Assembly: GCA_029838195.1 (NCBI GenBank)
Contig: JALGVJ010000004.1
Span: 62,001-126,000 of the forward strand
DNA: 64,000 nucleotides
Direction: 5' to 3'
Source of the DNA: Promethearchaeota archaeon
GTDB taxonomy: Archaea; Asgardarchaeota; Lokiarchaeia; Sigyniarchaeales; SOKP01
Below the pieces are notes generated by a model, which had not been told where the DNA came from, did no database searches, and saw nothing but the letters and a program-made list of their open reading frames with translations. This document shows, one piece after another, positions 27,388-35,949 of the stretch. Within the stretch, counting starts at the first letter, position 1; every line of letters starts with the position of its first letter. Position numbers and translations under genes: made by a program.

Positions 27388-27807
27388 TTAAGAAATTTGC
27401 GAATTTCCTTTCAGATCTTCCAGGAATTCTTTTTTATTCTTTTTAAGGAGCGAAAAGATATCGTTAATTTCTCGAGTGAAAGAGATAATTTCGTGATTGT
27501 TTAACATGAAACGAGGAGGAATTTTTTTGAAAAGGAATTCCCGAAAAACGGAATCGAAGTCATATATATTGACCCTTGTTTCTCGAAAGAAATCCAGTAG
27601 GTGATGGAGGTACAATGCTTTGACATGGATATATTGGGATGAGAACTTTTTTTCCTTGTCTTTCTTGTAAAAATATTTTAATTGTCTGAGGGGAGTAGGG
27701 TCGTTTTCATTATAATAAAATTTCAAAGAACTTAAATTTTCATGTAAAAAAGATGATAAAAGTAAAAAGAGATACGATCTTAAATATATTAAATAGAATA
27801 ACTTCAT
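27388..27807 (-). CDS. Small unknown protein divergent from aIF2-alpha
   Basis: Not recognised. From the ATG at 27807 (MKLFYLIYLRS) the product is 139 residues; the track's longer form overlaps the start of aIF2-alpha on the other strand and is unlikely. The first 25 residues are hydrophobic with few charges, possibly a membrane-associating helix, and the rest is helical and rich in Lys, Phe and Tyr. Its start lies 37 bp from the divergent aIF2-alpha start, so the two probably share a promoter region. No motif suggests a function, and it could be lineage-specific. Confidence 0.55.
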   Translation of the reverse strand: MKLFYLIYLRSYLFLLLSSFLHENLSSLKFYYNENDPTPLRQLKYFYKKDKEKKFSSQYIHVKALYLHHLLDFFRETRVNIYDFDSVFREFLFKKIPPRFMLNNHEIISFTREINDIFSLLKKNKKEFLEDLKGNSQIS

Positions 27808-27843
27808 GTTAATTATTTTGATGGTGATAGGAGAGGAATCATC

Positions 27844-28659
27844 ATGGTACGGTCTCGGACGAAGTTTCCATCGGAAGGGGAGTTTGTAGTAGCGCGAGTG
27901 AGAGAGATTCAAGATCAACACGTATACGTGGATTTGTTGGATTATGAGGGATTAGACCATGAAAAAACGGCACGAGGAATGGTCCACATCTCAGAGATAA
28001 GCTCTAGATGGGTGAAAAACATTCGAAATTATCTTCGAGAGGGGCAACGAGTGGTCTTACGTGTTTTACGAGTAGATCCCGTGAAAGGTCACGTGGATTT
28101 ATCTTATCGGCGAACGAATTCTGCCCAGCGAGAAAATCGCATGAAAGAATGGAAATATGCGATTAAATATGAGAATTTATTACAATTTTTAGCAGAAGAG
28201 ACAAACATTACGCTAGATGAAGCCTATGACATGATTGGATGGCCTGTATTAGACATGTATAACACGTATCAAGAAGCCATTGAAGAGTTAAAGGAGAATG
28301 GAGAGGAAATCCTTAGTAAATTGAAAATTCCACCTGATATCAAGGAGAAATTTTTAAAAATCGTGGATGAAAATATTAGTATTTCTACTGTGAGCGTGAA
28401 AGGCAGGATAAGGCTTACGATTCGAACGGGAGATGGGATTGAGAAATTAAAAAACATTTTATTAGAAGCAATGAAAGTGATTGACAATCCAAAACCAACG
28501 AGGAATTTAAAGTTAATTTATTTAGGTGCTCCTTATTATAAAATAGAAGTGATTTCAAAAGATTATTTAGATGCGGAAAACATTTTATCGGAAGTTTTAG
28601 ATACCATAGAATCCAAGGTGAAAGAAGTGGATGGTGTATTTGAGTTCATTCGTGATTAA
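27844..28659 (+). CDS. eif2a: Translation initiation factor aIF2 subunit alpha
   Basis: A subunit of the ternary complex that brings initiator tRNA to the small ribosomal subunit. The 271 residues show an N-terminal S1 domain (FVVARVREIQDQHVYVDLLDY, then GMVHISEIS and GHVDLSYRR), a helical middle domain and a C-terminal alpha/beta domain that contacts the gamma subunit. The ATG at 27844 is preceded by GATAGGAGAGGAATC, a strong ribosome-binding site. It is followed after 38 bp by nop10, a neighbour pair that is widely conserved in archaea. Confidence 0.96.
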   Translation: MVRSRTKFPSEGEFVVARVREIQDQHVYVDLLDYEGLDHEKTARGMVHISEISSRWVKNIRNYLREGQRVVLRVLRVDPVKGHVDLSYRRTNSAQRENRMKEWKYAIKYENLLQFLAEETNITLDEAYDMIGWPVLDMYNTYQEAIEELKENGEEILSKLKIPPDIKEKFLKIVDENISISTVSVKGRIRLTIRTGDGIEKLKNILLEAMKVIDNPKPTRNLKLIYLGAPYYKIEVISKDYLDAENILSEVLDTIESKVKEVDGVFEFIRD

Positions 28660-28697
28660 CTACACCATTTATAAAAAATAAGGATAAAGGGGACAAA

Positions 28698-28907
28698 ATG
28701 GTAAAATATCTCATGAAATGCCCGAATTGTGGAGAATATAGATTATACAACCCCGAGATGAGATGTAAGAAATGTGGAAGCGTTTTAATCAATCCACGTC
28801 CGGCGAAATTTTCTTTAATTGATAAATACGGCAAGCATCGATTGCAATATTTTAAAGAGAAATATCCACGCCCCGCTTTGGAGGAACAACCATCAAAAGC
28901 TAGTTAA
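28698..28907 (+). CDS. nop10: H/ACA ribonucleoprotein subunit Nop10
   Basis: A small zinc-binding component of the H/ACA guide RNP that directs rRNA pseudouridylation with Cbf5, Gar1 and L7Ae. The 69 residues carry CPNCGEY and CKKCGS, the zinc ribbon, then the linear segment INPRPAKFSLIDKYGKHR, which matches the Cbf5-binding stretch of Nop10. A clear AAAGGGGAC precedes the ATG. Archaeal genomes often have a PAC2-family gene after nop10; here a convergent gins gene follows instead. Confidence 0.93.
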   Translation: MVKYLMKCPNCGEYRLYNPEMRCKKCGSVLINPRPAKFSLIDKYGKHRLQYFKEKYPRPALEEQPSKAS

Positions 28908-28933
28908 TCCTTTCTTTTGTTGAACTTGCCTTC

Positions 28934-29707
28934 TCATTCCTTGATAAGAGGTTCTGCGAACTTTTCTGAAATTAATATTTTCGCATTTTTAAAAGGCAAG
29001 CATGCGATATCTTCTTTTTCAAAAGGTCCATAGTTTAATAGATCAATTCCTACTAATGCAGGAGTTTCTTTTAAAAATCTCACGATCATATATTCCTGTT
29101 TTTCCTCTTGTTCTAATTTTTGAGAAGGAAATTTAGAAAGGACGCCTTCTTTGATGATCTCTACATTTGGGGTGGAAGTAGAAGGGGCTAAATGGGAAGG
29201 CGGAAGACTAGATGGAGAAGAAGAGGGCCCAACTTGAGAATTCTTTTCAAGAAGCGTTTTTTCAGACAATTCTTCCTTCTCAATGCCTTTTTGAACGGTT
29301 TTAGAGGATACGAGCTGAGGAACAGGCATTTCTTGTACGATCTCGTGAAGCGAATGACGTAATACTTTTTCATATCCTTTTAGCGAACTCATGATGTTTT
29401 GATACAATAATTTTTCGGGTTCAATGAGAGCTTTTAAGTCAAGTTCTTGTAAAGAGAGAGCCGCATCTAAAATTTTTTGTTTTCTTAATTCAAGTAAATC
29501 ATCAAAAAGAAAATCGAAATTATTTTTAATTACTTCAAAAACATAAGATTTTATTTCATCCTCATGATTTAATTGAAAATTTTGAAGAAATGATTTACTA
29601 TTTTTGAAGCGTTTAAAATCTGCGTCCGTTAATGGGAATATGTTCTCATTTTCTAACTCTTTTAACCATCGCTCATACAAGCGCTCATATTCTGATTTGA
29701 TATTCAT
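28934..29707 (-). CDS. GINS complex subunit Gins51 (Gins15)
   Basis: A component of the CMG replicative helicase together with MCM and the Cdc45/RecJ-like protein. The 257 residues have the archaeal Gins51 order: an N-terminal helical A domain (about 1-135), a low-complexity Ser/Pro linker (about 165-185), and a C-terminal B domain with ALVGIDLLNYGPFEKEDIA and NAKILI, the family hallmark. It is followed upstream on the same strand by PriS, PriL and PCNA; gins-priS clustering is common in archaea and supports the call. The intervals (102 bp to priS) allow either one operon or separate promoters. Confidence 0.9.
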   Translation of the reverse strand: MNIKSEYERLYERWLKELENENIFPLTDADFKRFKNSKSFLQNFQLNHEDEIKSYVFEVIKNNFDFLFDDLLELRKQKILDAALSLQELDLKALIEPEKLLYQNIMSSLKGYEKVLRHSLHEIVQEMPVPQLVSSKTVQKGIEKEELSEKTLLEKNSQVGPSSSPSSLPPSHLAPSTSTPNVEIIKEGVLSKFPSQKLEQEEKQEYMIVRFLKETPALVGIDLLNYGPFEKEDIACLPFKNAKILISEKFAEPLIKE

Positions 29708-29808
29708 GGATAAGGTTCAAGTTCAAGAATAATTTAAATCTAACCCGCAAGAAATTACGCCAACCATTATTAGTATAATGGAAGGTAAACTACTTAAACA
29801 TATTTGAA

Positions 29809-31086
29809 TTAAATGGTTATTGCCACCTCCTTACTGAGAAAGAATACGGCTACATGATTGGGAACTTCTATAATTGCATCTTTGGTGTAGGGTCCATAGG
29901 TTTCATTTTTCATGGTAATTATCGGAACTTTTGGGACTGTGATTTTTAATTTTTGAAGATTATCACTTTCAAATACGATTGGATCAAGGGTTTCATCATT
30001 TTCATTTAAAGGATCGAAGTCTTCTAATTGTTCGTGGGAAAGTTCTGAAACTTTAAAACCCGTTTTTCCGTGTAAGGAGCCCGGATAACGTATTAACCGA
30101 TGGATATCTATTGAAACGGGTTGATCAATCTCCACTGAGATTTCTTTTACTACTGCTTCTAAAAATTTTTTCCATCGACTCATTGTCATGTGTTCAATAT
30201 TCCATATATTAGTTTCATCCTTGTAGATGACAGATAAAAGGTGATTTCCATTTCGCATGAAAGCATCTGCTATATTAGCACTAAATCCTACTTTTCGTTT
30301 ATCCGTTAAAAAAGCTTTAATCTCAGAAGGAGATTTATTTAATAAATCTTCAATGAATTGCAAAATTTTTCTTGACCATCCAATATTGGATTTGGATAAT
30401 CCATAAATGACACCTCCTTTTTCATTTAACCCAAGTAATTCAAGAGTGAGATTTTCACCCGTAAGATAATCCACGATTTCTCGTCTTTTTTCACTGGATA
30501 ACATGCGCAATTTTTCATCTTCTAATTTCACGTGATAGCCCCGATGTCCTGAAAAAGCACATTTTATTCTGGATTCTTCAATTCCAAAATCAGGAACAAG
30601 AAAATGATTAATTACTTTGAACACTTCTTTTTTAGCCTCGTTAAGACATCGTTTACAGATCCACGTGAGGGTACTTAATTTAGGACTTCCGCATTTTTTA
30701 CATGTATTTACCATTCCCTTGCCTTTAGCACCGCAACTTTTACAATACCAAAGGTCATGATTTTCTTTACAAGGTGTATAAAAATGATCCACATCAATAT
30801 CTATTAAAAAATCACAGCCCTTGTATTCTTTTTGATTCATGTCTTGATTCTCTGGATAATTATATAAAGAACCGCTGGCATACACGTGTCTTGGGCTCTT
30901 TTCAATTAAAAAATTTTTTAATTCTTCTTCAGATTCAAATCCCACGTGCCTGATCATCATGGGCTTTTCCCACGGGATAAATCCAAATTCTCTCTGTTGT
31001 AATGAATTGATGGTTGGGAGTTCACTTTTCTTTTCTTGATAATAAGCCTTAAATAATCGTTGTAAAAATATTTTAGAAGATGTCAT
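29809..31086 (-). CDS. priS: DNA primase small (catalytic) subunit PriS
   Basis: Synthesises primers for replication. The 425 residues contain the catalytic aspartate pair in DFLIDIDVDHF, a zinc-binding module made of CKSCGAKG and CKKCGS plus CKRC, then CAFSGHRGYHVKL, whose SGxxGxH segment is the nucleotide-binding signature, and a late DIHRLIRYPGSLHGKTG region carrying the third catalytic residue. Length is somewhat above that of Pyrococcus PriS owing to the enlarged zinc region. Its start overlaps the priL stop by 4 bp (ATGA), so the two subunits are translationally coupled. Confidence 0.96.
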   Translation of the reverse strand: MTSSKIFLQRLFKAYYQEKKSELPTINSLQQREFGFIPWEKPMMIRHVGFESEEELKNFLIEKSPRHVYASGSLYNYPENQDMNQKEYKGCDFLIDIDVDHFYTPCKENHDLWYCKSCGAKGKGMVNTCKKCGSPKLSTLTWICKRCLNEAKKEVFKVINHFLVPDFGIEESRIKCAFSGHRGYHVKLEDEKLRMLSSEKRREIVDYLTGENLTLELLGLNEKGGVIYGLSKSNIGWSRKILQFIEDLLNKSPSEIKAFLTDKRKVGFSANIADAFMRNGNHLLSVIYKDETNIWNIEHMTMSRWKKFLEAVVKEISVEIDQPVSIDIHRLIRYPGSLHGKTGFKVSELSHEQLEDFDPLNENDETLDPIVFESDNLQKLKITVPKVPIITMKNETYGPYTKDAIIEVPNHVAVFFLSKEVAITI

Positions 31087-32261
31087 GACTTCTCTTTCTC
31101 ACCCGTTTGTTGGGGCCTCGATGAACGATAATTCTTTATTTGGACATAAAAAAGAGGATGTCGGATGGTTCTTTGTTCCTGATATGTTTTAGAATAATAT
31201 CCTTTCAAGCAGATGGGATCATCATAGTGCTTCGCTTTACACAAAGTCAATGATTTTAAAGTAGCACAAGAATGGGGTGTATATTGCTTTTTTTTAGCAA
31301 ATTGTACTTGATAAGTAGTAATATCTCTATTAAAATCAGGTAATTTAATAAAAAGATTTACAATGTTTTCTTCAGGAAAATTAAAGGAATTGAGAAAAAA
31401 TACTAAAAAGAGTCTCTCCACATGGGTAATATTTTGTCCTTCTTCTATTTTTTTTATTATCTCTTTAACACAAGGGGGAAACATCTCTACAAGGTTATTA
31501 TTTTTATCAAATTGAAGTTCAGTAAAATAATTTATGTCTTCTTTCTTTAATTCCCATCGATTTGAAATCTCATCATACAACTCCCTAAATTCATTAATTC
31601 TCAGCATTCCTTCCTTAAAAGTTTTGACATTTTCAACGTTTCTATTTTCGTAGGGAAATACTTTTTGGCGAACGTACTCTTGTATTAAACGTGCTAATCG
31701 TCTTTCTTGTAAGTAGACAAATCCTTCATGAAGTGCATTATTTATTAACTTTCCATTTGGATCTCTAAGAGAACTCGCGAGTTCTAAATAATCAATATAA
31801 TGAATTCTAAAATGAGTACTGAGTAGAAGAATCTGGTGTTTAGACGTAATTTTTTTATAAATCCAAGGGGGATCGTTGTATTCAATATTGATTTTCAAAT
31901 CCGAACAAATTTCATACAAATTATATTCATTTTCCTGGAGAAGAAGAGCATAATTTAATTTAGAGTATAAATTAGCAACCCGATGAGAGATCATGTTATC
32001 ATTTAAACAATAGAGCAAGATTTTTAAGGTTAAGTATAAATAGATGTTTAACTCATCAATCTTATATTCTGAAAAGGTTTCGCTATTATTAAACGCATTT
32101 TCGATTAACAGAATGATTCTTTTATATAATTCTTCTCCATTTTTCCCGGTTAACACGGTCGTGATAAATTCCTCTGTACTTAAAACTTGGAGATGAGGAT
32201 AATATAATTTTAAGGAAGGAAGCCATGGATACCGATATACCAATTCTCGTCTAATTTCCAT
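31083..32261 (-). CDS. priL: DNA primase large subunit PriL
   Basis: The regulatory subunit that helps PriS start and end primers. The 392 residues are helical in the N-terminal part and carry the iron-sulfur cysteines in the C-terminal domain: PPCVKEII, HSCATLKSL, LCKAKHYDDPIC, then LKGYY. Four cysteines spaced as in archaeal/eukaryotic PriL indicate a 4Fe-4S cluster. A GAAGGTG lies 11 bases before the ATG. It is directly upstream of, and overlaps by 4 bp, priS. PCNA lies 113 bp further upstream on the same strand. Confidence 0.94.
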   Translation of the reverse strand: MEIRRELVYRYPWLPSLKLYYPHLQVLSTEEFITTVLTGKNGEELYKRIILLIENAFNNSETFSEYKIDELNIYLYLTLKILLYCLNDNMISHRVANLYSKLNYALLLQENEYNLYEICSDLKINIEYNDPPWIYKKITSKHQILLLSTHFRIHYIDYLELASSLRDPNGKLINNALHEGFVYLQERRLARLIQEYVRQKVFPYENRNVENVKTFKEGMLRINEFRELYDEISNRWELKKEDINYFTELQFDKNNNLVEMFPPCVKEIIKKIEEGQNITHVERLFLVFFLNSFNFPEENIVNLFIKLPDFNRDITTYQVQFAKKKQYTPHSCATLKSLTLCKAKHYDDPICLKGYYSKTYQEQRTIRHPLFYVQIKNYRSSRPQQTGEKEKS

Positions 32262-32374
32262 GGCTTTTTTAACACCTTCTTTTTGGATTTGAAAGGGTTA
32301 TTAACAAGTTAAAAGAGGAAATTTTAAAAAATTAAGACTCTATAAATTTTCTATTATTTGAGAAAAAACCGATT

Positions 32375-33172
32375 TTAGTACTCTTCCTCTTCTTCCCCGA
32401 ATTCTGCTTCTTCCACGCGAGGCGCCAAGAAATAAATGAGTTCTCCTCCTTCTAACAAATTAAATTTCATTTTTAAGGGATGATCCGTGCGTGTAGAAAT
32501 TTCTAATTTCTCAGTAATGGATGATAGATTTAAAATTGCTTTTAGAAAAGTAAGAGAATATGCTCCCTCGCTCATTTCTGAGATATTAGCATCGAGTAAA
32601 TCATCTAATGATAAGCTATATTCCATTTCCCCTATTTGCCCGGTAGAACTAAAGATCAAGCCTTCATCTTTTACTGCCTTTATATTAATGAGCTCTGAAT
32701 AGATTTCCGCATCTTTAATTGCTTCTACGAGATATTCCGGTGACATTACCCAACTTACTGGATATTCACTGTTAAGGATGTTATCAATGGGTAACTCTTC
32801 AAATTCCATATCCAAAACAGCCAAACTAAACGTGCGGGTCCTAGAAACACCTTCCTTTTGCATTTTAATAAGGATTTTTTGGTCTTTTTCCTTGAAATTT
32901 AATTCAATAGAATCATCCGGCGCACTTCTTTTTAATATCTTATTTAGATCATCTAAATTTAATCCAACTTTAGATTCCTGGCTACATTTAAATTCATCGA
33001 AATTCTCTTTCTGAATCGAGAGTTTTAAAAGACAAATCCGACTGGGATCCATTGCAGAAATAGAAAATTCAGCAGGTGTCACCTTGAATTCCGTCTCATC
33101 AATAATGTTAGCCAAGGTCTCAATAATAACTTTTAAAATCCGACTATTTTCTAATTTTAATGTAAATGAAAT
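32375..33172 (-). CDS. pcn: DNA sliding clamp PCNA, apparently initiated at an AUU codon
   Basis: The homotrimeric ring that tethers polymerases and other factors to DNA. Core landmarks: IDETEFKVTPAEFSISAMDPSRI near the start, LNLDDLNKIL, the interdomain region, and the C-terminal APRVEEAEFGEEE. The ORF track opens at a TTG (33115), which would delete the first beta strand and helix. Reading the same frame further upstream gives ISFTLKLENSRILKVIIETLAN, which matches the missing PCNA N-terminus, and a TAA directly precedes the ATT at 33172-33170. AAGGTG lies seven bases before this ATT. Taking ATT as the start gives 265 residues. A sequencing error (ATG to ATT) is the alternative. Confidence 0.93.
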   Translation of the reverse strand: MSFTLKLENSRILKVIIETLANIIDETEFKVTPAEFSISAMDPSRICLLKLSIQKENFDEFKCSQESKVGLNLDDLNKILKRSAPDDSIELNFKEKDQKILIKMQKEGVSRTRTFSLAVLDMEFEELPIDNILNSEYPVSWVMSPEYLVEAIKDAEIYSELINIKAVKDEGLIFSSTGQIGEMEYSLSLDDLLDANISEMSEGAYSLTFLKAILNLSSITEKLEISTRTDHPLKMKFNLLEGGELIYFLAPRVEEAEFGEEEEEY

Positions 33173-33179
33173 TTATAAG

Positions 33180-33185
33180 CACCTT
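33180..33185 (-). promoter_or_regulatory. Shine-Dalgarno motif that fixes the PCNA start at ATT
   Basis: AAGGTG followed by CTTATAA and then ATT. The divergent neighbour at 33370 has AAGGTG, ATTATAA and then ATG, the same motif and spacing in front of a normal start. S27e (GGTG, seven bases, ATG) and the gene at 162-1001 (GGTG, eight bases, ATG) follow the same pattern, so the ATT is in the position a start codon would occupy. Confidence 0.7.
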
Positions 33186-33369
33186 GTTTCCTTTTTTTAT
33201 GATAAGATAGAGTTATTCACACTAATTAAAAAATTTAATATTAACCTTTTATTAAACAATAATAATATTAATACCCTTATTATTCTAATGTTCAACTTAA
33301 ACTTTTAATAGTTATTTTAAATTTCTATCCTAAATTATTTTTACCATGTTCCTTCTAAGGTGATTATAA

Positions 33370-33702
33370 ATGGAATCTCAACACGCTCGGCAAAGAACTA
33401 TCGAAGATATTATAAACAACGATATTTACATTCAAATCACGGGTTATGTAAAAGAATTACTCGAAAATAATCAAATCATTTTGAAGGATAATACAGGTAA
33501 GATTAAAATTGATCTCGGTGAAATTGAATTTCCCTACAAAAAGAACGATTTGATTAATGTCATTGGAGAATTAAACATTACCATGGCAGGGGAAAAAATC
33601 ATCCAAGCTAAAATAATTCAGGACATGAGGAATTTAAACTTCGAATATTATGAAAAACTTTATAAAATCAAGAAAGAATTCATTAAACCGGATTCTTATT
33701 GA
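33370..33702 (+). CDS. Small OB-fold nucleic-acid-binding protein (RPA-like candidate)
   Basis: A 110-residue protein with the strand pattern of an OB-fold: IYIQITGYVKELLENNQIILKD, GKIKIDLGEI, LINVIGELNITMAGEKIIQA. The V-G-x-V/E strands and short loops resemble single OB-fold subunits of replication protein A or Stn1/Ten1-type proteins, but no finer family can be assigned. It is transcribed away from PCNA across a 197-bp gap, in a cluster of replication genes, which supports a single-stranded-DNA role by context. The start is well supported by AAGGTG seven bases before the ATG. Confidence 0.75.
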   Translation: MESQHARQRTIEDIINNDIYIQITGYVKELLENNQIILKDNTGKIKIDLGEIEFPYKKNDLINVIGELNITMAGEKIIQAKIIQDMRNLNFEYYEKLYKIKKEFIKPDSY

Positions 33703-33845
33703 ACTTACTTGAATCTTTAAAAATTCAAAATTTTTCACTTGAATTTTTGGGAGAGGAGTTTTTCACCTAAATTATGTGAAAAATACCTTTTTCTTTAATT
33801 AAATATTTTAACTAATTAAAAATCTAAAGAATTGGAGAAATATTC

Positions 33846-34184
33846 ATGATTCAATTTTGTCCTAAATGTGATGGCCTCCTCCGTAAACAAGTCATTAATG
33901 GAAAAGTTTATCTTGAATGTAAATGCGGTTATAAAATTGAAGCTAAAGAGGATAAGGAAAATTTAAAAAAACGTGTTCAGAGAAAAAAAGAATCCTTAGA
34001 GAAAAATTTAATTATCGTTACACAAGAAGATAAAATCTCAATACATCCAAAAGTTATTAGAACCTGTCCCAAGTGTGGCCATGAAGAGGCAGAAACTTGG
34101 CAAGAACAAACGAGGAGTGCAGATGAGCCGAGTACTCATTTTTTTAGATGTTTAAAATGTAGATATACTTGGCGGGAATATTAA
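33846..34184 (+). CDS. tfs: Transcription factor S (TFS, TFIIS/RpoM-like)
   Basis: A cleavage-stimulating factor that rescues backtracked archaeal RNA polymerase. The 112 residues contain an N-terminal zinc ribbon (CPKCDGLL...CKCGY) and a C-terminal one (CPKCGHEEA...CLKCRYTW) joined by a basic linker. The invariant acidic tip that enters the polymerase pore is present as QTRSADEPSTHFFRC. Length is normal. It is separately placed from the RNA polymerase operon. Confidence 0.95.
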   Translation: MIQFCPKCDGLLRKQVINGKVYLECKCGYKIEAKEDKENLKKRVQRKKESLEKNLIIVTQEDKISIHPKVIRTCPKCGHEEAETWQEQTRSADEPSTHFFRCLKCRYTWREY

Positions 34185-34242
34185 TTATTTGTTTAAATCT
34201 TTGAAATGTGACCTAACCAAGTTAATAATAATTAAATATTGC

Positions 34243-34446
34243 TTACGTTAGTACTTCTAAAATTTTCGTTAATATTCGAGCTTTACCACCCGTGGATTGT
34301 AAGAGGGTCTTTCCGCATACTAAACATTCCACATCTGTGGCGGCGCAACCAAAAACAATTTGTTGATTTCCACAATTAAGGCATTTGACCCTTAAAAACC
34401 TGCTTTTAGGTTGCGGTATTAATTCTTTTTTTTTCTTGTTGCGCAT
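34243..34446 (-). CDS. rps27e: Small ribosomal subunit protein eS27 (S27e)
   Basis: A zinc-ribbon ribosomal protein shared by archaea and eukaryotes. The 67 residues show [35 protein letters not shown] and TGGKARI, all typical. The start has GGTG seven bases upstream of the ATG. It lies 19 bp downstream of L44e on the same strand, the conserved L44e-S27e pair; in many archaea aIF2-alpha and Nop10 follow, but here those genes are about 6 kb away in a separate block. Confidence 0.96.
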   Translation of the reverse strand: MRNKKKKELIPQPKSRFLRVKCLNCGNQQIVFGCAATDVECLVCGKTLLQSTGGKARILTKILEVLT

Positions 34447-34465
34447 GAGCTTACACCTTCTTTAA

Positions 34466-34747
34466 TCAAACTTCCTGTAATTCTATTTTTTTCACACGAT
34501 ACGATTTAGCATAATGTTTTTTATTACATTCCGTGCATTCCAAAACTGGAACAGTTTTTTTGTTAATTTTAGCATTTTTATGAAAAATTTCTTTGGGAAA
34601 AGATCCATAACCTTTTTTCTTTCGTTCTAATCTTCTCCTTCCGTGATTTAACATCCGTTCTTTTCCTTTTTTATATATAGTTACATTATGCACCGTATGT
34701 GCGCGACAATAAGGACAATAACGACGGATCGTTTTAGGGTACTTCAT
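34466..34747 (-). CDS. rpl44e: Large ribosomal subunit protein eL42 (L44e)
   Basis: A zinc-binding 60S-type ribosomal protein near the E site. The 93 residues contain YCPYCRAHTVH, a basic middle segment with GRRRLERKKKGYGS, and CTECNKKH near the C-terminus. Length is as expected for archaea. First gene of the L44e-S27e pair, divergent from pyrB across a 255-bp gap. Confidence 0.96.
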   Translation of the reverse strand: MKYPKTIRRYCPYCRAHTVHNVTIYKKGKERMLNHGRRRLERKKKGYGSFPKEIFHKNAKINKKTVPVLECTECNKKHYAKSYRVKKIELQEV

Positions 34748-34960
34748 TCATCATCCCACATAAATCGAAAATAACTTAGGATTTATAATTTTATATTGAA
34801 ATTAAATTTTATTAATAAATTAGAAGTAAACTTATCTCTTTAATTAAAATCTTTATCGAAAAACTTCACGGATATGATGATGGGCACATTTGTATTATAA
34901 AATAGTTTTAACGGCGCGTGATCTCTCATTTAAAAAACGAATTTGAGGAAACAAAAAATA

Positions 34961-34969
34961 ATTTAAATA
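34961..34969 (+). promoter_or_regulatory. Possible TATA box of pyrB
   Basis: ATTTAAATA preceded by an A-rich, BRE-like stretch (GAGGAAACAAA) lies about 45 bases before the pyrB ATG, a normal distance for an archaeal promoter with a short leader. Assigned only from position and composition. Confidence 0.3.
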
Positions 34970-35008
34970 GCACTTGATTTATTGTTATAAAAAAGGAAAG
35001 TAGTGTTC

Positions 35009-35929
35009 ATGTTTAAAGAGAAATTTCGAAAGGGCATTATTAGTGCTAAACAATTTAATAGGGAAGATCTCGAATATATTTTAAAAAAAGCAAAGGAAAT
35101 GATGAGTATTCAAAATTCCAATATTTTACAAGGAAAGATATTGGCAACCTTATTTTTTGAACCTTCTACAAGGACACGTCTCAGTTTTGAATCGGCGATG
35201 TATCGATTGGGGGGAAAGGTGATAGGATTTCAATCAAGAGAGGTTTCCTCTATCAAGAAAGGAGAATCCCTGGCAGATACCATTAGAACAGTGCAAAATT
35301 ATTGTGATTGCATTGTCATACGGCATTCATTAGAAGGAGCTGCGAAATTGGCTTCAAGATTTGCTAAAGTTCCTATCATTAATGCAGGATCGGGTAGTGG
35401 AGAGCATCCAACGCAAGCTTTACTGGATTTATTTACAATAAAAGAAGAATGTGGTACGATCGATGGATTAAATATCGGGATCATGGGTGATTTAAAATAT
35501 GGAAGAACTGTTCATTCCCTTTCCGTATTATTAATAAATTTTGATGTGAACATATATTTTATTAGTCCAAAAGAATTGGTCATGAGAGATAGCGATAAGG
35601 ATTTTTTACTCTCCCGTCAAGTAAAGGTTAAAGAAATTTTCGATTACAGAAAGGTCTTAGATATTTTAGATGTACTTTACATGACAAGAATTCAAAAAGA
35701 ACGATTTATAGATCCTGAAGAATATGAAAAAATGAAAAATATCTATAAATTCACGGAGAAGGATCTGGAGCTAACTAAAGATAATTTTATTTTACTACAT
35801 CCTCTTCCCCGGGTTACAGAGATTTCTTATAACATAGACAAATATGAAAACAAAGCAAAATATTTTAAGCAAGTATATTATGGATTGCAATTACGAAAGG
35901 CTCTTTTAGCCGAATTATTAGCAGATTAA
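35009..35929 (+). CDS. pyrB: Aspartate carbamoyltransferase catalytic subunit
   Basis: Joins carbamoyl phosphate and aspartate in the first committed step of pyrimidine synthesis. Carbamoyl-phosphate motif FEPSTRTRLSFESAM, then GSGEHPTQALLDL and HPLPRVTEI are all present and intact. About 306 residues, the normal length. The track opens at a GTG (35003) two codons before the ATG at 35009; AAGGAAAG upstream fits either. No pyrI regulatory-subunit gene follows; instead the convergent wHTH/ATP-cone/NrdD-like gene lies 20 bp beyond. Confidence 0.96.
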   Translation: MFKEKFRKGIISAKQFNREDLEYILKKAKEMMSIQNSNILQGKILATLFFEPSTRTRLSFESAMYRLGGKVIGFQSREVSSIKKGESLADTIRTVQNYCDCIVIRHSLEGAAKLASRFAKVPIINAGSGSGEHPTQALLDLFTIKEECGTIDGLNIGIMGDLKYGRTVHSLSVLLINFDVNIYFISPKELVMRDSDKDFLLSRQVKVKEIFDYRKVLDILDVLYMTRIQKERFIDPEEYEKMKNIYKFTEKDLELTKDNFILLHPLPRVTEISYNIDKYENKAKYFKQVYYGLQLRKALLAELLAD

Positions 35930-35949
35930 ATCTCTGTAAAATTTTAAAT

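Noticed and set aside
27808-27921. N-terminal extension of the unknown minus-strand ORF 27388-27921
   Set aside because: It overlaps the strongly supported start of aIF2-alpha; the ATG at 27807 avoids the overlap.
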